Shown piece after piece: positions 61,191-64,000 of a stretch of DNA of 64,000 nt; positions within the stretch are counted from its first letter, which is position 1, and each line of letters starts with the position of its first letter. The DNA is taken from assembly GCF_008727755.1 (NCBI RefSeq), contig NZ_CP044231.1, positions 2,914,001-2,978,000 on the forward strand. Direction: 5' to 3'. The notes under the pieces are model-generated. The model was not told the DNA's origin. It worked only from the letters and a program-made list of their open reading frames with translations, and made no database searches. The translations under genes were made by a program, and so were the position numbers. Source of the stretch: Microbacterium caowuchunii. GTDB lineage: Bacteria; Actinomycetota; Actinomycetes; Actinomycetales; Microbacteriaceae.

Positions 61191-61311
61191 TGCGATCAGC
61201 CGCAGGCGGGTCACGGCGGGGCGGGTCACGGCGGGGCGTGCGATCAGCCGCAGGCGGGTCACGGCGGGGCGGGTCACGGCGGGGCGTGCGATCAGCCGCG
61301 GGCGGGTCACG
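61191..61311. repeat. 48-bp tandem repeat reaching the pcaC stop codon
   Basis: Two 48-bp units (61191-61238, 61239-61286) and a partial third that includes the pcaC stop at 61307-61309. Each unit contains two inner repeats of GGGTCACGGCGGGGC. Units look identical apart from one base in the third. It seems to be an expansion of the pcaC 3' end. Confidence 0.85.
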
Positions 61312-61705
61312 CCTCCGAGTAGACGTCCTTCGCGATCCGGAAGGCCGTGTTGGCCGCGGGCACACCGCAGTAGATCGCCGACTGCAGGATCACCTCGACG
61401 ACCTCCTCCTGCGTCAGGCCGTTGCGCAGCGCCGCACGCAGGTGCATCGCCAGTTCCTCGTGGTGACCGAGCGCGATGAGCGCCGTCAGCACGGCCACCG
61501 AGCGCTCACGCCGGCCCAAGCCGGGACGCGACCAGATGTCCCCCCAGGCATAACGGGTGATCAAATCCTGGAAGTCCGCCGTCAGCGGCACGGTCCCGGC
61601 GACGGCGCGGTCCACGTGCTCGTCGCCGAGCACCGCCCGGCGCACCTGCATCCCCTGGTCGTAGCGCTGCTCGTCGCTCAGTCCGGCGCCGTCGGGTCGG
61701 GTCAT
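61307..61705 (-). CDS. pcaC: 4-carboxymuconolactone decarboxylase
   Basis: Decarboxylates gamma-carboxymuconolactone to beta-ketoadipate enol-lactone. The 132-aa protein is the stand-alone size, not the PcaCD/PcaL fusion. It has LITRYAWGDIWSRPGL at about residues 49-64, LTALIALGHHEELAMHLRAAL with the conserved histidines, and QSAIYCGVPAANTAF at the end. AAAGGA precedes the ATG at 61705. It lies 23 bp after pcaD. Its stop is inside a tandem-repeat unit. Confidence 0.95.
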   Translation of the reverse strand: MTRPDGAGLSDEQRYDQGMQVRRAVLGDEHVDRAVAGTVPLTADFQDLITRYAWGDIWSRPGLGRRERSVAVLTALIALGHHEELAMHLRAALRNGLTQEEVVEVILQSAIYCGVPAANTAFRIAKDVYSEA

Positions 61706-61728
61706 GGGATCGGTCCTTTCGGGGCGGA

Positions 61729-62502
61729 TCAGAGGCTGTCGAAGAAGGCGCGGAGGGCGGATGCGGTCGCCGCCGGCTGCTCGGCCGGCGGCAGGTGCGC
61801 CGCATCCTCGATCACCGCGACGGCACCCCGCTGGACGCCTTCGGCGATCTCGACGGCCTTCGCCTCGGGCGCGACCTGGTCGGCTCGTCCCCAGATCGCA
61901 CGAACGGGGACGCGTATCTCGGCGAGACGGTCGCGTACGTCGTAGGCCGCCAGCGCCTCGCAGCACAGGGCGTATCCCTCGTCGTCGGCGCCCTGCAGCG
62001 CGTGCAGGAGGCGGCCGCTGAGTTCGGGCTCACGCTCGATCGAGCCGGGGGCGAACCACCGCTGCGCCGACCCGATGATGAGCGAGGACGTGGACTGCGC
62101 GCGCACCTGCGCGGCGCGCTCGTGCCACGCCGCCGGATCCCCGAGCTGCGCGCCCGAGGCGACGATGGCCGCGCCCGAGAGGAGCTCCGGATGCCGCAGG
62201 GCGAGCTCGAGGCCCACGGCGCCACCCAGGGATACGCCCGCGTACAGCATCCGGTCCGCGCCGAGGCCCCGGACGGCCTCCGCGACGGCGTCGGCGAGGT
62301 CGGCGACGGTGAAGGGGGCGGTCGGGGCGGGCGAATCGCCGTGCCCGGGGAGGTCCCAGGCGACGACGCGGTACCTGTCGCTCAGGAGCGGCGCCGTGGT
62401 CTCCCACAGGATCGCGGAGGTGCCGAGTGACGGCCCGAGTACGAGCAGCGGCGCGTCGGCCGCGCCGACGACCTCGGTCAGGGCGATCTGCGGAACGGTC
62501 AC
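61729..62502 (-). CDS. pcaD: 3-oxoadipate enol-lactonase
   Basis: Hydrolyses beta-ketoadipate enol-lactone to beta-ketoadipate. The 257-aa alpha/beta hydrolase has the nucleophile in YAGVSLGGAVGLEL near residue 97, Asp in IWGRADQVAPEA and His in IEDAAHLPPAEQP. LGPSLGTSAILWE and AWDLPGHGDSP form the oxyanion region. The GTG at 62502 overlaps the pcaB stop as GTGA and has its own GGAGG. Confidence 0.93.
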   Translation of the reverse strand: MTVPQIALTEVVGAADAPLLVLGPSLGTSAILWETTAPLLSDRYRVVAWDLPGHGDSPAPTAPFTVADLADAVAEAVRGLGADRMLYAGVSLGGAVGLELALRHPELLSGAAIVASGAQLGDPAAWHERAAQVRAQSTSSLIIGSAQRWFAPGSIEREPELSGRLLHALQGADDEGYALCCEALAAYDVRDRLAEIRVPVRAIWGRADQVAPEAKAVEIAEGVQRGAVAVIEDAAHLPPAEQPAATASALRAFFDSL

Positions 62503-64000
62503 GTCAGTCCTCCGGTTCGGTGGGATTCGTTGTTGTCCGGCCGGTTCTCGGGATCCGCCGGGCGGGCCTCGGGATCCGCCGGGCGGGCCGCGGGATCCGC
62601 CGGGCGGGCCTCGGGATCTGCCGGGCGGCCCCCGGCAGAACTCCTGCGATCCGCGGGGGCTACGGGGGTATCCGCCCGGAAAGGTGGTGGTTCTGCAGGA
62701 GTTGTGCCGCCTCCTGCCGCAGCACCGGCCCCAGCCACCCCGGCGGTACCACCCCCGGGACCCGGACCACCCGCGGCACCGGCCCACGACCCGGCGCCGC
62801 CGCCGGCGGCACCAGCTCCGGCAGAACTCCTGCGATCCGGGGGGTCTACCGGGGCGTCCCCGCCGTCGAGCGGCTGTTCTGCAGGAGTTGTGCCGTCCGT
62901 AGCCGCGGCACCGGAGCCGACAGACACCTCGGCCGCCGCACCGCCACCCGCACGCTGGCCGAAACGGCCACCCGCGCCCGCACCGCCACCCGCAGCAGCA
63001 CCCGGGTCGGGGTCAGGGTCGCGGATGCCGCGTTCCTCACCGAGGGCGGCGAGCAGATCGCGCACGGCGGCGTCCGTCAGCGCACCCGCGGCGCCCGTGT
63101 ACTGCGCGGGATCAAGCAGCACGTCGACACCGTCCGCCGGATGCGCCGCGCCGGGCAGGGGATCGACCGCCGCCTCCAGCGCCTCGACGACGAGGGCGCG
63201 CAGGTCCCCACCCCGCCCGGTATCGGCGACGATCTGCGCCACCACGTCCTTGCCGAGCAGCGGCGTGAGGACGAGCGACAGCCGCTCCGACACGATGAGC
63301 CCCTCGGTGAGCCCGAGGTTCCGCGCGACGGCGTCGCCGTCGACGCGAAGGCCCGCGACGAGCCGCGCCGCCGTCGCCGTCGCGCCGAGCGCGAGACGCA
63401 GGAGTTCGCGCAGCGTCGGCCATTCCGCGTGCCAGGCCCCGTCCGGACGCTCGTCTGCGGCGAATGCCGCGGCCAGGTGCACCGTGGCCGCGAGGTTGGG
63501 GGCTCGCAGCGCCGCGGAGCGGATGAGGACGGATGCGGCGGGATTCTGCTTCTGCGGCATCGCGCTCGAGCCGCCACCGGTGCCCTCGGCCAGCTCGCCG
63601 ATCTCGGTGCGGCTGAGCGTGGCGACGTCGGTCGCCATCTTGCCCACCGCGTCCACGGTCTGCACGAGGGCGTCGGCGAGTTCGGTGACCGGCCATCGCG
63701 TGACGTGCCAGGGGGCGTCCGGCGCGGCGAGACCGAGCTCGGCGGCGTAGGCGGCGGGCAGTTCCGCGGCCGCCTCCGTTCCGCCGATCTCGACGAACGA
63801 GGCGAGCGTTCCCCCCGCTCCGCCGAGCTGGGCGGGCAGGGCGGCCAGCGTCTCGTCGAGCCGGAGCCGGGCCCGGCTCACCGCGCGCAGCCACCCGGAG
63901 GCCCGCGCGCCGACCGTGGTGGGCACGGCGTGCTGGGTCAGGGTGCGGGCGGCGGCCACCTCGTTCCGGTGCGCGGCCGCGAACTCCGCCAGGTGCTGCT
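62499..64000 (-). CDS. pcaB: 3-carboxy-cis,cis-muconate cycloisomerase (5' end outside) with extended tail
   Basis: Cyclises 3-carboxymuconate to gamma-carboxymuconolactone; fumarase/aspartase superfamily. The 5' end lies beyond base 64000; 500 codons are visible. The superfamily signature GSSAMPQKQNP is present, with WHAEWPTLRELLRLAL and LGLTEGLIVSERLSL after it. The enzyme fold seems to end near base 63025. After that come about 175 residues of low-complexity Gly/Ala/Pro/Asp sequence (62502-63025), which hold two 77-bp palindromes and a 21-bp tandem repeat. The stop overlaps pcaD as GTGA, which argues that the tail is really translated. Confidence 0.9.
   Translation of the reverse strand, partial: QHLAEFAAAHRNEVAAARTLTQHAVPTTVGARASGWLRAVSRARLRLDETLAALPAQLGGAGGTLASFVEIGGTEAAAELPAAYAAELGLAAPDAPWHVTRWPVTELADALVQTVDAVGKMATDVATLSRTEIGELAEGTGGGSSAMPQKQNPAASVLIRSAALRAPNLAATVHLAAAFAADERPDGAWHAEWPTLRELLRLALGATATAARLVAGLRVDGDAVARNLGLTEGLIVSERLSLVLTPLLGKDVVAQIVADTGRGGDLRALVVEALEAAVDPLPGAAHPADGVDVLLDPAQYTGAAGALTDAAVRDLLAALGEERGIRDPDPDPGAAAGGGAGAGGRFGQRAGGGAAAEVSVGSGAAATDGTTPAEQPLDGGDAPVDPPDRRSSAGAGAAGGGAGSWAGAAGGPGPGGGTAGVAGAGAAAGGGTTPAEPPPFRADTPVAPADRRSSAGGRPADPEARPADPAARPADPEARPADPENRPDNNESHRTGGLT
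62550..62633. repeat. 21-bp tandem repeat, four copies, in the pcaB tail
   Basis: Units start at 62550, 62571, 62592 and 62613. On the minus strand each encodes RPADPxx (RPADPEA, RPADPAA, RPADPEA, RPADPEN order inferred from the frame). The period keeps the frame, so copy number can vary. Confidence 0.9.
62633..62709. repeat. 77-bp palindromic element, copy A, inside pcaB
   Basis: Begins CGGCAGAACTCCTGC and ends with its complement carrying one mismatch (CGGCACAACTCCTGC read back). The outer GCACAAC is shared with the 82-bp elements. It is read in frame within the PcaB tail and encodes GTTPAEPPP through DRRSSAG. Confidence 0.85.
62819..62895. repeat. 77-bp palindromic element, copy B, inside pcaB
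   Basis: Same length and ends as copy A; the interior differs apart from a shared GATCCG and CTAC-GGGG core. It is read in the same frame as copy A and encodes GTTPAEQPL through DRRSSAG. Confidence 0.85.

Larger units (their letters stand above)
60926..61306. other. 381-bp intergenic region pcaI-pcaC
   Basis: Holds no gene that I can support. From pcaI outwards it has the GTTCG-N5-CGAAC site, an 82-bp palindromic element (61053-61134) and a 48-bp tandem repeat (from 61191) that runs into the pcaC stop. A promoter for pcaI probably lies within 60930-61000. Confidence 0.7.

Noticed and set aside
61191..61311. CRISPR-like array
   Set aside because: Units are directly adjacent with no spacers, and no cas gene is present. 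The same holds for the 21-bp and 23-bp repeats.

Overview
The window comes from a high-GC actinobacterium. GC-rich codon use, many GTG starts, 4-base GTGA/ATGA gene overlaps, a coproporphyrin-type heme cluster with hemQ, a mycosin/EccB/EccC/EccD type VII secretion locus and a beta-ketoadipate operon all fit a member of the Microbacteriaceae, most likely Microbacterium. This placement is an inference from gene content. No rRNA, tRNA, insertion sequence, prophage or CRISPR array was seen.

Region 1 (1-9502) is heme synthesis. On the minus strand, read right to left, are hemE, hemY, three small membrane or envelope genes, hemQ, hemC, hemD, hemB and the 5' part of hemL. The divergent plus-strand hemA makes glutamate-1-semialdehyde for HemL. 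HemQ points to the coproporphyrin-dependent route. Ferrochelatase is not in the window. Region 2 (9547-12837) has an HhH-GPD glycosylase-like gene, a MenC-like enolase and glyS.

Region 3 (12964-29311) is a type VII (ESX) secretion locus. mycP, eccB and eccD run on the minus strand. A divergent plus-strand series holds two WXG100 pairs, a 137-aa protein, a second subtilase, a Pro/Gly-rich protein, a second EccD-like protein, an RDD-FHA protein and the three-ATPase EccC. One WXG100 partner in each pair ends with a YxxxD export signal. Region 4 (29321-33668) carries a DUF1801 gene, a GNAT acetyltransferase, an MFS exporter and a POT peptide transporter.

Region 5 (33825-56888) is a catabolic island with an unidentified, probably aromatic or heteroaromatic, substrate. 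It has a CUT2-type ABC importer, two LysR regulators, an FAD monooxygenase, a berberine-bridge-type FAD oxidase, an extradiol-type VOC dioxygenase, two FAH-family hydrolases, a cyclase/formamidase-like enzyme, three SDRs, an SSADH-like dehydrogenase, a C-C hydrolase-like alpha/beta hydrolase, a metallo-beta-lactamase-fold enzyme and an MFS pump. Eight copies of a GAT-N7-ATC semi-palindrome lie 61-126 bp before the first gene of every structural operon, which suggests one shared regulon.

Region 6 (57212-64000) is the protocatechuate branch of the beta-ketoadipate pathway: pcaB, pcaD, pcaC, pcaI, pcaJ, pcaF and an IclR-type regulator. It would feed ring-cleavage products into succinyl-CoA and acetyl-CoA.

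The most unusual signals are small palindromic elements. Four copies of one family are each exactly 82 bp with 15-bp perfect terminal inverted repeats, and all lie in intergenic DNA beyond gene 3' ends. Two copies of a related 77-bp family lie in frame inside a disordered C-terminal tail of PcaB. A single 73-bp palindrome of similar design lies at 57066-57138. Short tandem repeats occur next to several of them.
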